DNA of 48,143 bases from Rhodopila globiformis (GCF_002937115.1 NZ_NHRY01000226.1:1-48143); one strand, 5' to 3'. Shown: positions 1 through 8,895, numbered from the stretch's first letter. Notes: generated by a model not told the origin, from the sequence alone. Made by a program: numbers and translations.

Positions 1-97
1 GTTGTTCGCAGCGGTCACGCCAACGGACCCCGGACGGCCCGGCAAATGGTCCTTGATCCGCTCCCACTGGTCGTCGCGCAAGGCATGTCGATGCATC
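1..97 (-). mobile_element. IS5-family transposase, N-terminal part, cut by the left window edge
   Basis: Read on the minus strand from the ATG at 97, the frame gives MHRHALRDDQWERIKDHLPG and continues to the window edge. This is the usual N-terminus of IS5-group (IS1031/IS427-like) transposases, which open with a basic stretch and a DDQWERI-type motif. Only about 32 codons are visible, so completeness cannot be judged. No clear terminal inverted repeat was recognised between 98 and 326, a stretch that otherwise holds nothing I can identify. Confidence 0.7.
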
Positions 98-326
98 GGT
101 CAGCCTCTCCAAAGCTGACTGCCTATGCATCGAAGAACCGGGGCTGCTGGAATCGGGAAGCCGCTTGTTGATCAACGATTCCGCCGCACTGTTGCAGCCC
201 AGACTCACTCGGCTGGCTCCAATTGACGACACGCCCTAATAACCGGGATCGTTGGAGACGATTCGACAGTCCAGGCTACCGGTGAGTATCCTCGGGCGGC
301 AAAACCGTGCGAGAGGAAACCACCCA

Positions 327-1106
327 ATGAGCGTCAGCTGGACCGAGACGGTCAAACAAATCGCCGGCATCAACCTGCACCTGATCCGCGGCGGCGACGG
401 CCCCACCGTGCTGGTGCTGCATCACGATATCGGCACCGTCGATCGCCTGCCGTTCTACGAGGCGCTGGCGGCGCGGTTCAACGTCCTGATCCCGCATCAT
501 CCCGGCTGGGGCAAGTCGGAGCGGCCGCAATGGCTGCGGCACCCGCGCGACATCGCGGCGATGTATGCCTGGCTGCTGTCGGACCTCAACGAACCGGGCG
601 CCTCGCTGGTGGGGCTGGGCTTCGGCGGATGGATCGCGGCCGAAATGGCCAGCCTGGCGCCGGCAAGCTACCACCGGCTGGTGCTCATCGGCGCGATGGG
701 GATCAAGCCGCCCGAGGGCGACATCGCGGACCAGGCGATCGTTTCGTATATCGATTACCCGAAGGCCGGCTTCCATGACGAGGCGGCGTTCAAGCGGGTG
801 TATGGCGACGTCAGCACCGACCAGCTGGAGGCCTGGGACATCGCGCGCGAAATGAGTTTCCGCACCGCCTGGAAGCCGTACATGTACAGCCAGACCCTGC
901 CCCATCTGCTGGGCGGCGTGCGTGCCCCCGCGCTGGTGGTGTGGGGCGACGACGACCGGATCGTGCCAACCAGCGCTGGCCAGGCGTATGCCAAGGCGCT
1001 GCGCGAGGCGACGTTCACCACCATTCCGGCCTGCGGCCATTTCGCCGAGATGGAGAAACCCGATGCGGTGGCGAAACTGGCGATCGATTTCATGACCCGG
1101 ACCTGA
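327..1106 (+). CDS. alpha/beta-hydrolase fold protein lacking the usual nucleophile
   Basis: The 259-residue product has the alpha/beta-hydrolase layout: an HHD oxyanion-type strand near residue 32, the nucleophile-elbow region LVGLGFGGW, GDDDRIVP carrying the probable acid, and ACGHFAEMEKP carrying the probable catalytic His. In the elbow the canonical G-x-S-x-G-G reads G-L-G-F-G-G, so the Ser is replaced by Gly and ordinary hydrolase chemistry is doubtful. I chose ATG 327, which follows GAGAGGAAA, over an in-frame ATG at 252. The stop lies 14 bases before the LLM oxidoreductase, so the two are probably co-transcribed and act on the same compound. Fold assignment is firm; substrate unknown. 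Confidence 0.8.
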   Translation: MSVSWTETVKQIAGINLHLIRGGDGPTVLVLHHDIGTVDRLPFYEALAARFNVLIPHHPGWGKSERPQWLRHPRDIAAMYAWLLSDLNEPGASLVGLGFGGWIAAEMASLAPASYHRLVLIGAMGIKPPEGDIADQAIVSYIDYPKAGFHDEAAFKRVYGDVSTDQLEAWDIAREMSFRTAWKPYMYSQTLPHLLGGVRAPALVVWGDDDRIVPTSAGQAYAKALREATFTTIPACGHFAEMEKPDAVAKLAIDFMTRT

Positions 1107-1120
1107 GGGAGGCCATTTCC

Positions 1121-2362
1121 ATGCATATGATGTATTTCACCGAGCAGCCGATGGCGGCCTATGACGCCAAGGCCGGCCTGGATTACGGCGCCACCGCACT
1201 GAATTTCTCCAACAGCTACTACAATCCGGTCGAGGGCAGCCGGCTGTACAACGAATACCTGGAAGAATACGCCCTGGTCGAGGAATGCGGCGCCGACGGA
1301 ATCATGCTGAACGAGCATCACAACGCGCCGTTCTGCATGCAGGCCCGCACCAACATGTTCGCCTCGATTCTGGCGGCGGTGACCCATCGCGTGAAGATCG
1401 TCATCCTGGGCAATCCGCTGCCGCTGTCGGAGAATCCGGTGCAGCTGTCGGAAGAGCTGTCGATGATCGACATGATCTCGAAAGGACGGCTGGTGTCCGG
1501 CTTCGTGCGCGGCGGCGGGCAGGAGCAACTGGCGAACGGGGTGAACCCGGCGTTCAACCGCGAGCGCTTCGTCGAAGCGCACGACCTGGTGGTGAAGACC
1601 TGGACTACGCCCGGGCCGTTCCGCTGGGAAGGCACGCACTACCAGCAGCGGGTGGTGAACCCGTGGGCGCTGCCGTTGCAGAAGCCGTATCCGCGGGTGT
1701 GGATACCGGGGGTGCTTTCAAAGGAAACGGTGATCTGGACGGCGCAGCAGCGCTATCCGTACATCGCGCTGAACACCTCGATCGAGGCGACGAAGAAGAT
1801 CCACGAGACTTACGACGAGGCCGCGCGGGAAGCCGGCTACACCCCCGGGCCGGAGAATTTCGGCTACCTGATCCGCGTGCACGTGCAGGATACCGAGGAA
1901 AAGGCGCTGCAGAACGCCCGGCAGTTCATGTGGATGCAGGGCGAGTTCACCGGGCTGGCGCACCCGGTCTGGGCCAATCCGGCGGGGTATTTCTCGCCGT
2001 CCGGCCGCCGCGGCTTCGTCGAGTTCGCTGTGGGGCGGGCGATCAATCCGCGCGGCAACCCGACCTTCGAGCAGCAGGTCGCCGACACGATGATCATCGC
2101 CGGCACGCCGGACCAAGTGATCGAGCGGCTGAAATACGTCGTCGAGAACACCCGCCCGGGCATCATGGCGCTGTGGGGCAACGACGGCACTGTCAGCAAG
2201 GAGGACCGCCGGCGCTGCATCCAGCTGATGTGCAGGGAGGTGATGCCGGCGATCAAGGAATTCGGCGCCGGCCTGGGGCTGAAGGACCCGTGGGAGGCGA
2301 ACGCGCCGGTGCACCTGCGGTATTCGACCGACATCCCGACGCAGAAGCAGGCGGCGGAGTGA
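1121..2362 (+). CDS. LLM-class flavin-dependent oxidoreductase (luciferase-like)
   Basis: The 413-residue product has the TIM-barrel luciferase-like monooxygenase pattern: an N-terminal FTEQP strand, GIMLNEHHN, the ILGNPLPLSENPVQLSEELS block and a DMISKGRLVSGFVRGGG motif typical of these enzymes. It probably uses reduced FMN (or F420) to oxidise an organic substrate. The start at 1121 is preceded by GAGGGAGG at about 1105, and it follows the alpha/beta-hydrolase gene closely in a likely two-gene operon. Pairs of LLM oxidoreductase and hydrolase often take part in ring-cleavage or xenobiotic breakdown, but nothing here fixes the substrate. Confidence 0.88.
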   Translation: MHMMYFTEQPMAAYDAKAGLDYGATALNFSNSYYNPVEGSRLYNEYLEEYALVEECGADGIMLNEHHNAPFCMQARTNMFASILAAVTHRVKIVILGNPLPLSENPVQLSEELSMIDMISKGRLVSGFVRGGGQEQLANGVNPAFNRERFVEAHDLVVKTWTTPGPFRWEGTHYQQRVVNPWALPLQKPYPRVWIPGVLSKETVIWTAQQRYPYIALNTSIEATKKIHETYDEAAREAGYTPGPENFGYLIRVHVQDTEEKALQNARQFMWMQGEFTGLAHPVWANPAGYFSPSGRRGFVEFAVGRAINPRGNPTFEQQVADTMIIAGTPDQVIERLKYVVENTRPGIMALWGNDGTVSKEDRRRCIQLMCREVMPAIKEFGAGLGLKDPWEANAPVHLRYSTDIPTQKQAAE

Positions 2363-2439
2363 CGCTGCGGTCGCCGGATCCGTTGCGGGGTCCGACGGCC
2401 GTTGTCTGCGGTGGGGGCGAAACAACGTCATCTCTTTGT

Positions 2440-2597
2440 CGTCATGGCCGGGCTTGTCCCTGGCTATCAGGACAGAGCGGCGATTGGAGAAGGACTTGGC
2501 GCCCGGTCCGTTGCTTCACCGTCATGGCCGGGCGTGTCCCGGCCATCTGCGCTCCGACGGTGGAGGGCGGATGGCCGGTACACGCCCGGCCATGACG
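2440..2597. repeat. REP-like palindromic repeats (half copy plus full copy)
   Basis: A half unit lies at 2440-2460 and a full palindrome at 2520-2597. The full unit has 28-base arms (2520-2547 and 2570-2597) that pair almost perfectly, opening CGTCATGGCCGGGCGTGTCC and closing with its complement. The same unit recurs near 5.7, 8.8, 17.8 and 32.3 kb. It fills most of the 374-base gap between the LLM oxidoreductase and the VOC protein. Confidence 0.85.
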
Positions 2598-2736
2598 ATG
2601 GAGAGACGACTGGTTCCCGCACCCCCCCTTCTCCACCCCCGCCCATCCTGATACGCCCGCAAGCCCCTATGGCGTCCACCCTTGTAGCCACCCGGCAATT
2701 GCGGCAGGCTGCGGAAAAATCCATGGGAGGATACCG

Positions 2737-3291
2737 ATGGCCAGCCTGTTGTCCCGCCCGCCGCAGCGCCTGCATCACCACGCCTATGTGGTGAAAGACC
2801 AGGAAGCGAACCGCCACTTCTTCGAGGACATCCTGGGCATCCCGCTCGCCGCGACCTGGTGCGAGCAGCATTTCAACACCTGGGTCAACCGGGACGTGGC
2901 GTTCTGCCACACCTTCTACAGCCTGGGCGACGGCGGCGCGCTGGCGTTCTTCTCGTTCGCGGACGACGAGGTCTATCGCAAGACCCAGGCGGAGAAGCCG
3001 GCGGAAATCGGCGCCTTCGACCATGTCGCCTTCAAGGTGGACGACGCGACCTATGACGAACTGGTGGCGCGGCTGAAGCAGGCCGGCGAGCCCGTGCGGG
3101 AAACCGACCACGGCTACTGCCGGTCGATGTACTGCACCTCGCCTGACGGGCTGGTCGTGGAATTCACCGTGGATCCGCCGGACGCCGCCAGGATCGAGGC
3201 GATCCGCCGTGCCGATGCGCACGCGGAACTGGCCCGCTGGATGGCGGGGGATCACCGGACCAACAACGATCTGCGGGCGCACACCGCGTAA
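2737..3291 (+). CDS. VOC-family protein (glyoxalase / extradiol dioxygenase fold)
   Basis: The 184-residue protein starts with RLHHHAYVVKDQEANRHFFE and LGIPLA, and its second half has FDHVAFKVDD and SPDGLVVEFTVDPP. These are the paired beta-alpha-beta-beta-beta units of the vicinal-oxygen-chelate superfamily. Likely metal ligands are a His in the N-terminal HHHAY, the His of FDHVAF and the Glu of VVEFTVD. Start 2737 is preceded by GGGAGGA. It may work with the upstream LLM oxidoreductase and hydrolase in aromatic-compound breakdown, but repeats separate them and the substrate cannot be named. Confidence 0.85.
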   Translation: MASLLSRPPQRLHHHAYVVKDQEANRHFFEDILGIPLAATWCEQHFNTWVNRDVAFCHTFYSLGDGGALAFFSFADDEVYRKTQAEKPAEIGAFDHVAFKVDDATYDELVARLKQAGEPVRETDHGYCRSMYCTSPDGLVVEFTVDPPDAARIEAIRRADAHAELARWMAGDHRTNNDLRAHTA

Positions 3292-3979
3292 GGCAGGACA
3301 GCCGGTTCCGGCCTGCCGGGTCACGCAGCGCTTCGGTCACACGCACATTGCCGCCGCGGGACGCACGCCGCCTGGCGGCGATTGCCTGCGCCTCGCATGC
3401 GGGCACAGTCCGGCCGGGCCGCCGGTTCCCATGCCGCGGCCGCTCGGCTCGCACCCTGCCCGGCTGGGCACCCGGCGGCAGGGAAGCGGCATGGGATGAC
3501 GGCGCCCCTGGTCCGGTTCGCACGCCGCCGTCGCATCCGGGCCGCGACACGCCGTTGCCGCGTGCCTTTTCGTGCCGGACGGAGCCGCGCGCGAACACCG
3601 GCAGGAGCCACCCATCCGGCACCATCGTCGCCGCGTCATCACTTGATTGCTCCAAAGTCAAACGCCGCCGAAATTCATTCTTATATCGCACTGGACCCTC
3701 GCTTGTTTGGGAAATCCGTCCTGTAAAGCATGGTCGTCTACAACGCGCTTTTGCAAAAAGCCCACCTGATGACCGCCGGATTGTTCAAAGACGTTGCCAT
3801 CTGCACGACCGCATATATGGTCCGGCCGCCTTGAACTGGAGACAGCCGGATTTCGTTTGCAACTTAACTCGTCACCCCAATCAGCAATCTAGGGTTCATT
3901 TAGACATCATAATGATGGCAATGGTATAGGCTCGCCCAGGGCCGATACTACGCCTTCTCTGCTGTACAAGGGATAATAC
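3292..3979. other. Intergenic region upstream of the beta-helix gene
   Basis: No gene is supported in this 688-base gap. Its first half is GC-rich with only shadow frames. From about 3640 the composition drops noticeably in GC and stays low up to the next start, which suggests a long leader or promoter region for the beta-helix gene. AAGGGA at about 3966 is a plausible ribosome-binding site. I could not define a promoter with confidence. Confidence 0.5.
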
Positions 3980-5515
3980 ATGAGCGGTACAACATCCTCC
4001 GGCGCGAGCAGCGCCGCCGCGGGCACCTCGACTCTGTCCGGCCTCCTGAGCGGGTATGCCGCCCGGCCGTCCTGGCAGGTCGCCGGCGTCGATTACGCCG
4101 TGGGCGACCCGTCCGGCCTGGCGGACCCGTCCTCCATCAACATGGCCGGCGTGTCGGTCGATGCCGCAAGCCACACCATCACCATCAGCGGCAGCAACGT
4201 CACGCTGAACGGTTACGACTTCAGCGGCGGCGGCGGATGGGGCGTCGACATCGCGTCCGGCGCCAGCAACGTCACCATCGAGAACAGCCATTTCCTCGTC
4301 GGCGGCAACAACAACGTGCCGATCAACGCGGCGGCGGGCAGTGGCGATGTCAGCGTGCTGGGCAACACGATCGACGGCAGCGGCGGCGGCAGCGCGGTCT
4401 GGGGCCTGGTCAGCTACGACGGATCGGGCACCTTCACGGCGAAGAACAACGCCTTCCTCAACGCGCCGGAGGACGGGATCGACTTCAATTCGGGCACGAT
4501 GACGACGGATGTCGAGAACAACCTGTTCGAGAACATCGGCACCAGCCCCGGCTCGCATCCCGACCCCGTGCAGTATGTCGGAGTCACCTCCAACAACTCG
4601 GTCGAGGCCTACAACACCATCTACCAGCCCAATGCCAGCGGCGAGCAGGGCGTTCAGTTGCAGGCGCAGAACGGATCGACGCTGAACAACACGACGATCG
4701 ACAACAACACGATCATCGCCAAGGGCGGTTCCTCGCTGGAAATGTCCTACTCGGTCGCGGTGATCCAGAACCCGGGCAACACCATCAACGGCGCAACGGT
4801 CGACAACAACTATATCGACTACAGCGGCGCCTATGGCCCATTCTACCCGCCCAGCGGCAGCAACCTGACGTTTGCCGGCAACGTCGATATGTCAACAGGC
4901 GCAACGATCCCCAACCCCAGTGGCACGTCGTCCTCCGGCACTTCCAGCGCCACGACCTCGCAGTCCAGCGACACGCAGAGCAGCACGCCATCCAGCGGCA
5001 CGCAGACCACGGGCTCCGGCGGCAGTGCGAACAACAGCGGCGGCACGCAGGCCACGGGCTCCGGCGGCAGCGCGAACAACAGCGGCGATACGCAGAACCA
5101 GGGGAACACCGTCTCGGTGGACCAGAGCAACACCTGGGTGTCCGGACCGGCCGGCGGCATGCTGTTCATCAGTGGCTCGCAGGACACCGTGGACCTGACC
5201 GGCGGCGGCAGCACGGTGACCGACACGGGCGGCGGAAACACGTTCGTTCTGCCATCCTCCGGCACGCAGGGCGCCACGTTCACCAGCGACATCCTCAACC
5301 TGGGCGACAAGCTTGATCTGCGATCGGCACTTGCCGCCACGGACTGGAACGGCTCGGCTGATACGTTATCGCACTATATGTCGGTCACGACGTCGTCCAA
5401 TGACGCATCCATCAATCTTGCATCGACCTCGGGCGGACCTGGAACGACGATTGCAACCATCTCCGGCGCGGCGAGCCTGGACCTCAACACGATGCTTGCA
5501 CACGCAATTACCTGA
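3980..5515 (+). CDS. Secreted right-handed beta-helix protein with probable type I secretion tail
   Basis: The 511-residue protein is rich in Gly, Ser, Asn and Thr. Residues about 50-290 hold parallel beta-helix rungs (ITISGSNVTLNGYDF, VTIENSHF, VSVLGNTIDG, FTAKNNAF, VENNLFENI, VDNNYID). A low-complexity Ser/Thr/Gly linker follows, with two 15-residue repeats (TQ-TTGSGGSANNSGG type). The C-terminus (LNLGDKLDLRSALAATDW to ATISGAASLDLNTMLAHAIT) resembles type I secretion target domains. There is no N-terminal signal peptide, which fits ABC-type export. It is probably a surface or extracellular polysaccharide-binding or lyase-like protein; no catalytic residues can be assigned. Confidence 0.75.
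   Translation: MSGTTSSGASSAAAGTSTLSGLLSGYAARPSWQVAGVDYAVGDPSGLADPSSINMAGVSVDAASHTITISGSNVTLNGYDFSGGGGWGVDIASGASNVTIENSHFLVGGNNNVPINAAAGSGDVSVLGNTIDGSGGGSAVWGLVSYDGSGTFTAKNNAFLNAPEDGIDFNSGTMTTDVENNLFENIGTSPGSHPDPVQYVGVTSNNSVEAYNTIYQPNASGEQGVQLQAQNGSTLNNTTIDNNTIIAKGGSSLEMSYSVAVIQNPGNTINGATVDNNYIDYSGAYGPFYPPSGSNLTFAGNVDMSTGATIPNPSGTSSSGTSSATTSQSSDTQSSTPSSGTQTTGSGGSANNSGGTQATGSGGSANNSGDTQNQGNTVSVDQSNTWVSGPAGGMLFISGSQDTVDLTGGGSTVTDTGGGNTFVLPSSGTQGATFTSDILNLGDKLDLRSALAATDWNGSADTLSHYMSVTTSSNDASINLASTSGGPGTTIATISGAASLDLNTMLAHAIT
5000..5089 (+). repeat. Two tandem 45-bp repeats inside the beta-helix gene
   Basis: Two adjacent in-frame 45-base units encode TQTTGSGGSANNSGG and TQATGSGGSANNSGD. A partial third unit (TQNQG) follows. 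They form the flexible linker between the beta-helix and the C-terminal domain, and copy number could vary by slippage or recombination. Confidence 0.85.
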
Positions 5516-5518
5516 CAC

Positions 5519-5546
5519 ATCCGTCCACCGCCCGCGGTGGACGGAT
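5519..5546 (+). terminator. Stem-loop after the beta-helix gene
   Basis: A perfect 12-base inverted repeat (ATCCGTCCACCG and its complement) with a four-base loop begins four bases after the stop codon. There is no strong T tract after it, so it may be a terminator of reduced strength or an mRNA-stabilising hairpin. Confidence 0.6.
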
Positions 5547-5736
5547 TCAACCCCGCTACCGGTGGTCATGCCACATGGGCAGGCAGCGGCCTGGGTCACG
5601 GCGCCCGAAAAGGCAACCCTGGCGCGAGCCGCCGCCGATGGGCGTGCGGCGCAGGGTCGCCTCCCCCCGTCGTGACCGGGACACGCCCCATGCGTATCAG
5701 GATATGGCGTCCGGCGGAGCAAGGGCTTCTCCCTAT

Positions 5737-5987
5737 CGTCATGGCCGGGCGTGTCCCCACCAAATTCACACATCGTGCGAACGATCGTCCGATGGTCTTC
5801 AAAGTCGGGTTTTTGCGGCTCATTACGATACAATCGGAGCACCAGATCGGGCGACAGCGCGTCCAACCGTCCTCTATCGACGCTGCTACGGAATTGTTTC
5901 CACGATCTGTGAACCTGATAGGGCGTGTCCCGGCCATCTGCGCTGCGACGGTGGGGGGTGGATGGCCGGACACGCCCGGCCATGACG
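5737..5987. repeat. REP-like palindrome split by an inserted element
   Basis: The left arm (5737-5757) and the rest of the palindrome (5921-5987) are one REP unit of the type seen at 2520-2597. They are separated by a 163-base insertion at 5758-5920, and the 11-base motif GGGCGTGTCCC is present on both sides of it. A further half unit ends near 6070. Confidence 0.8.
5758..5920. mobile_element. MITE-like element, copy 1
   Basis: The 163-base segment interrupts a REP palindrome and is flanked by GGGCGTGTCCC at 5747-5757 and 5921-5931, which looks like an 11-base target duplication. Its ends are imperfect inverted repeats: the left reads CACCAAATTCACACATCGTG and the right, on the minus strand, TATCAGGTTCACAGATCGTG. 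The interior has no convincing gene and lower GC than its surroundings. The same end sequences occur in the element at 32318-32528. This makes it a non-autonomous transposon-like element; the mobilising transposase is unknown. Confidence 0.7.
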
Positions 5988-6229
5988 GTGAGAGAACGGC
6001 CGCGGCCCCAAATCCTTCTCTGGCCGTTGTCCTATCCTGATACCTGTGGGGCACGCTCGGCCATGACGACGTCGCAACGGTCTGCGCCCGGCTGGTTCGC
6101 CTCGGCATTATGGTACCCCCCGGGCCGGATCTCGCGGCGGCTTCGGCCGTCATCCCATCCTCCGCCCCTCGGTTGACACGCATCCCGCCGCCCGGCTTGC
6201 TCCCGGCAACGAACGGACGCGGAGGAACC

Positions 6230-7195
6230 ATGCACATCGGCTTCAACCTGCCGATCAGCGGCCCGATGGCCACGCCCGGGACCATCGCCGCCATCGCGCA
6301 ACTCGGCGAGGCCCTGTGCTTCGACTACCTGACGCTGACCGACCACATCGTCCTGCCCGACACCAGCACGCCGGGCTACCCGTATTCCCCCACCGGCGCA
6401 TTCTACACCCCCGACCCGGGGCACCGGATGGAGCAACTCGCCACCGCCGCCTGGGTGGCGGCGAAGACCAGCCGGATCCGCATCGTGCTGGCGGTGATGG
6501 TCGTGCCGCACCGCCCCGCCGTGCTGGCCGCCAAGACCCTCGCCACCATCGACGTGCTGTCCGGCGGCCGCCTGACCGTCGGCGTCGGCGCCGGCTGGCT
6601 GAAGGCGGAACTCGACGCCGTCGCCACTACGCCGTTCGCCGAGCGCGGCGCGGTCACCGACGACACCATCGACGCGATGCGCGCCATCTGGACGCAGGAC
6701 CGCCCCGTCTTCCACGGCCGCTACACCCACATCGACGGCCTGCTGGCCGATCCGAAGCCGGTCCAGAAGCCGCATCCGCCCATCTGGGTCGGCGGCGAGA
6801 GCGGCCCCTCGATGCGCCGCGCCGCCCGCATCGGCGACGCCTGGTATCCCATCGGCAGCAACAACGCCCACCTGCTCGACACCCTGCCGCGCCTGACCGC
6901 CGGCATCGCCCGGATGCGTGACCTGACCCGCGCCGCCGGCCGCGATCCCGCCGCCATGGGCGTCGCCTACCGCGTCAAGCGCCACGGCCAGCCTGCCCCG
7001 CCCGCCACCGATGGCAACCGAAAGTTGTTCACCGGCACCGTCGCTGACACGATCGAGGACATCGCCGCGCTGCGCGCCATCGGCGTCACCGCGCTCGATT
7101 TCGACTTCGAGGGCCGCGACGCGGCGCAGTCCGCTGCGGATATGAAAAAATTCCGCGAAGAGGTCTTGTCGCGCCTGCCGGATGCCACAACCTGA
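6230..7195 (+). CDS. LLM-class F420-type oxidoreductase (TIGR03619-like)
   Basis: The 321-residue product starts MHIGFNLPISGPMATP and has DYLTLTDHIV, TSRIRIVLAVMVVPHRPAVLAAKTLATID, LSGGRLTVGVGAGW and PPIWVGGESGPSMRRAARIGDAW, the signature blocks of F420-dependent LLM enzymes. In Proteobacteria such proteins may use FMN instead. ATG 6230 is preceded by GGAGG at 6221; the in-frame upstream sequence has no family similarity. It ends six bases before the TPR protein, so the two may share a transcript. Substrate unknown. Confidence 0.85.
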   Translation: MHIGFNLPISGPMATPGTIAAIAQLGEALCFDYLTLTDHIVLPDTSTPGYPYSPTGAFYTPDPGHRMEQLATAAWVAAKTSRIRIVLAVMVVPHRPAVLAAKTLATIDVLSGGRLTVGVGAGWLKAELDAVATTPFAERGAVTDDTIDAMRAIWTQDRPVFHGRYTHIDGLLADPKPVQKPHPPIWVGGESGPSMRRAARIGDAWYPIGSNNAHLLDTLPRLTAGIARMRDLTRAAGRDPAAMGVAYRVKRHGQPAPPATDGNRKLFTGTVADTIEDIAALRAIGVTALDFDFEGRDAAQSAADMKKFREEVLSRLPDATT

Positions 7196-7201
7196 GGTCG
7201 C

Positions 7202-8698
7202 ATGACCCTCGCCCAATCCCACATCGAACACGAACGCGGCTTCGCCCTCCACCGCCAAGGACTGGTCAAGGAGGCCGAGCCGTTCTACCGCGCCGCCCTG
7301 TCGCTCGATCCGGACTGCAAGGAAGCCTGGATGAACCTCGGCCTGACGGCCTTCACCCTCGGCCGCCGCGACGAAGCCCAGGCCTGTCAGCGCGAGGCGC
7401 TGCGCCTCGACCCCGATACGCCGGACGCGCACAACAACCTGGGCATGATCCACTACAGCCAGGGCCGCCTCGCCGAGGCCGAGAACTGCTTCCGCGCCGC
7501 CCTGCGCCTGGCCCCCGGCCACGCCAACGCGACGCTGAACCTGGGCTCGGTGCGGCAGCTTGGCGGCCATGTCGAGGAGGCCGAGGCCCTGTTCCGCCAC
7601 GCCCTGGCGCTGGGCGTCGATCCCGTCCACGCCAACAGCAACCTCGCCCTGGCGCTGATGGAGCAGGTGCGGCCGGCGGAGGCCGAGCTGTGCTGCCGCG
7701 AGGCGCTGGCGATCAATCCCCGTTCCGCCGAGGCGCGCGCCAACCTGGCGCTGGCGCTGCTGACCCAGGGGCGGCTGGAGGAAGGTTGGCAGGCCTACGA
7801 ATCCCGCTGGGAGGTCGAGGCAATGTCGGACCCCGCCCCGGCGCTGCCGCAGCCGCGCTGGACCGGCCAGGCGCTGCACGGCGAGACGGTGCTGCTGTAC
7901 GCCGAACAGGGCTTCGGCGACACGCTGCAGTTCTGCCGTTACGCTCCGATGGTCGCTGCCGCCGGCGGCCGCGTCGTGCTGGTGGTGCCGAAGCTGCTGC
8001 GCCGGCTGATGACGACCCTGGACGGCGTCGCGGACCTGCTGACCGAGGAAGACGGTCCCCTGCCCCCGTTCGACTACCATTGCCCGCTGCTCAGCCTGCC
8101 GTTCGCCTTCGACACCAAGATGGCGACGATCCCCGCTCCCGCCACCTATCTGCGCGCCGACGCCGACGCCTGGGCGGACGTCCTGGATCCCCTGCCCGGC
8201 CTGCGGATCGGCCTGGTCTGGGCCGGCAAGTCGCGGACCGCGCAGCCGCATGCGGCGGCGATCGACAAGCGGCGCTCGATGCGGCTGGCCGACATGGCGC
8301 CGCTGTTCTCGGTGCCCGGGTGCAGCTTCGTCTCGTTGCAGCTTGGCCCGCCGGCCCGGCAGATGCAGGCGCCACCGCCGGGCGCGGTATTGCACGATGT
8401 CGCCCACCGGCTGGATGACTGGGCGGATACCGCGGACCTGATCATGGGGCTGGACCTGGTGATCGCCGTGGACACCGCGGTGGCGCACCTGGCCGGCGCG
8501 CTGGGCAAGCCGGTCTGGATGCTCAGCCGGTTCGACGCCTGCTGGCGGTGGTTTCTCGATCGCGACGACACGCCTTGGTACCCGAGTATGCGGATTTTCC
8601 GCCAGACCAGCCGCGGCGACTGGGCCGGGGTGATCGAACAGGTCAGGCAGGCGTTGGAGCGGGAGGCCGTCGCTGCCACCTCGTCATGCCCGGCGTAG
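7202..8698 (+). CDS. TPR-repeat protein with GT9-like C-terminal domain
   Basis: Residues 1-200 hold about six tetratricopeptide repeats (for example EAWMNLGLTAFTLGRRDEA and DAHNNLGMIHYSQGRLAEA). Residues about 215-490 resemble the glycosyltransferase-9/heptosyltransferase-like domain common in Alphaproteobacteria: LLYAEQGFGDTLQFCRYAPM, LRIGLVWAGKS, the DLVIAVDTAVAHLAGALGKPVW block and a terminal DWAGVIEQVRQAL helix. Proteins with this layout are linked to surface or flagellar glycosylation; the acceptor here is unknown. The start follows the previous stop by six bases and has only a weak TGAGG ribosome-binding site, which suggests coupling. Confidence 0.85.
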   Translation: MTLAQSHIEHERGFALHRQGLVKEAEPFYRAALSLDPDCKEAWMNLGLTAFTLGRRDEAQACQREALRLDPDTPDAHNNLGMIHYSQGRLAEAENCFRAALRLAPGHANATLNLGSVRQLGGHVEEAEALFRHALALGVDPVHANSNLALALMEQVRPAEAELCCREALAINPRSAEARANLALALLTQGRLEEGWQAYESRWEVEAMSDPAPALPQPRWTGQALHGETVLLYAEQGFGDTLQFCRYAPMVAAAGGRVVLVVPKLLRRLMTTLDGVADLLTEEDGPLPPFDYHCPLLSLPFAFDTKMATIPAPATYLRADADAWADVLDPLPGLRIGLVWAGKSRTAQPHAAAIDKRRSMRLADMAPLFSVPGCSFVSLQLGPPARQMQAPPPGAVLHDVAHRLDDWADTADLIMGLDLVIAVDTAVAHLAGALGKPVWMLSRFDACWRWFLDRDDTPWYPSMRIFRQTSRGDWAGVIEQVRQALEREAVAATSSCPA

Positions 8699-8760
8699 GC
8701 CGTTGGGTATGCGGCACAGGCGCTGACGTAAAGGGGACCAGGGCGTGATCGTCGCCCTAT

Positions 8761-8791
8761 CGTCATGGCCGGGACACGCCCGGCCATGACG
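8761..8791. repeat. REP-like palindrome, compact copy
   Basis: CGTCATGGCCGGGACACGCC runs straight into its complementary arm with no long central region. This is the same family as at 2520-2597 but with the middle deleted. It lies between the TPR gene and the convergent HAD gene and could act as a bidirectional terminator. Confidence 0.75.
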
Positions 8792-8895
8792 GTGGAGAGA
8801 AGCCCCTGCTCCGTCCGGTCCCTTCTCGTGATACGCATGGGGACAAGCCCGGCCCTGACGGATGGGCAATCAGCCGGCGCCAGTCCGACCTCCCC

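Noticed and set aside
3640..3979. Riboswitch in the low-GC leader before the beta-helix gene
   Set aside because: No conserved aptamer elements were recognised and the gene product is not a typical riboswitch target.
6032..8488. Minus-strand open frame of 818 codons
   Set aside because: It lies opposite the LLM oxidoreductase and TPR genes, whose frames match known families; it is a shadow frame.
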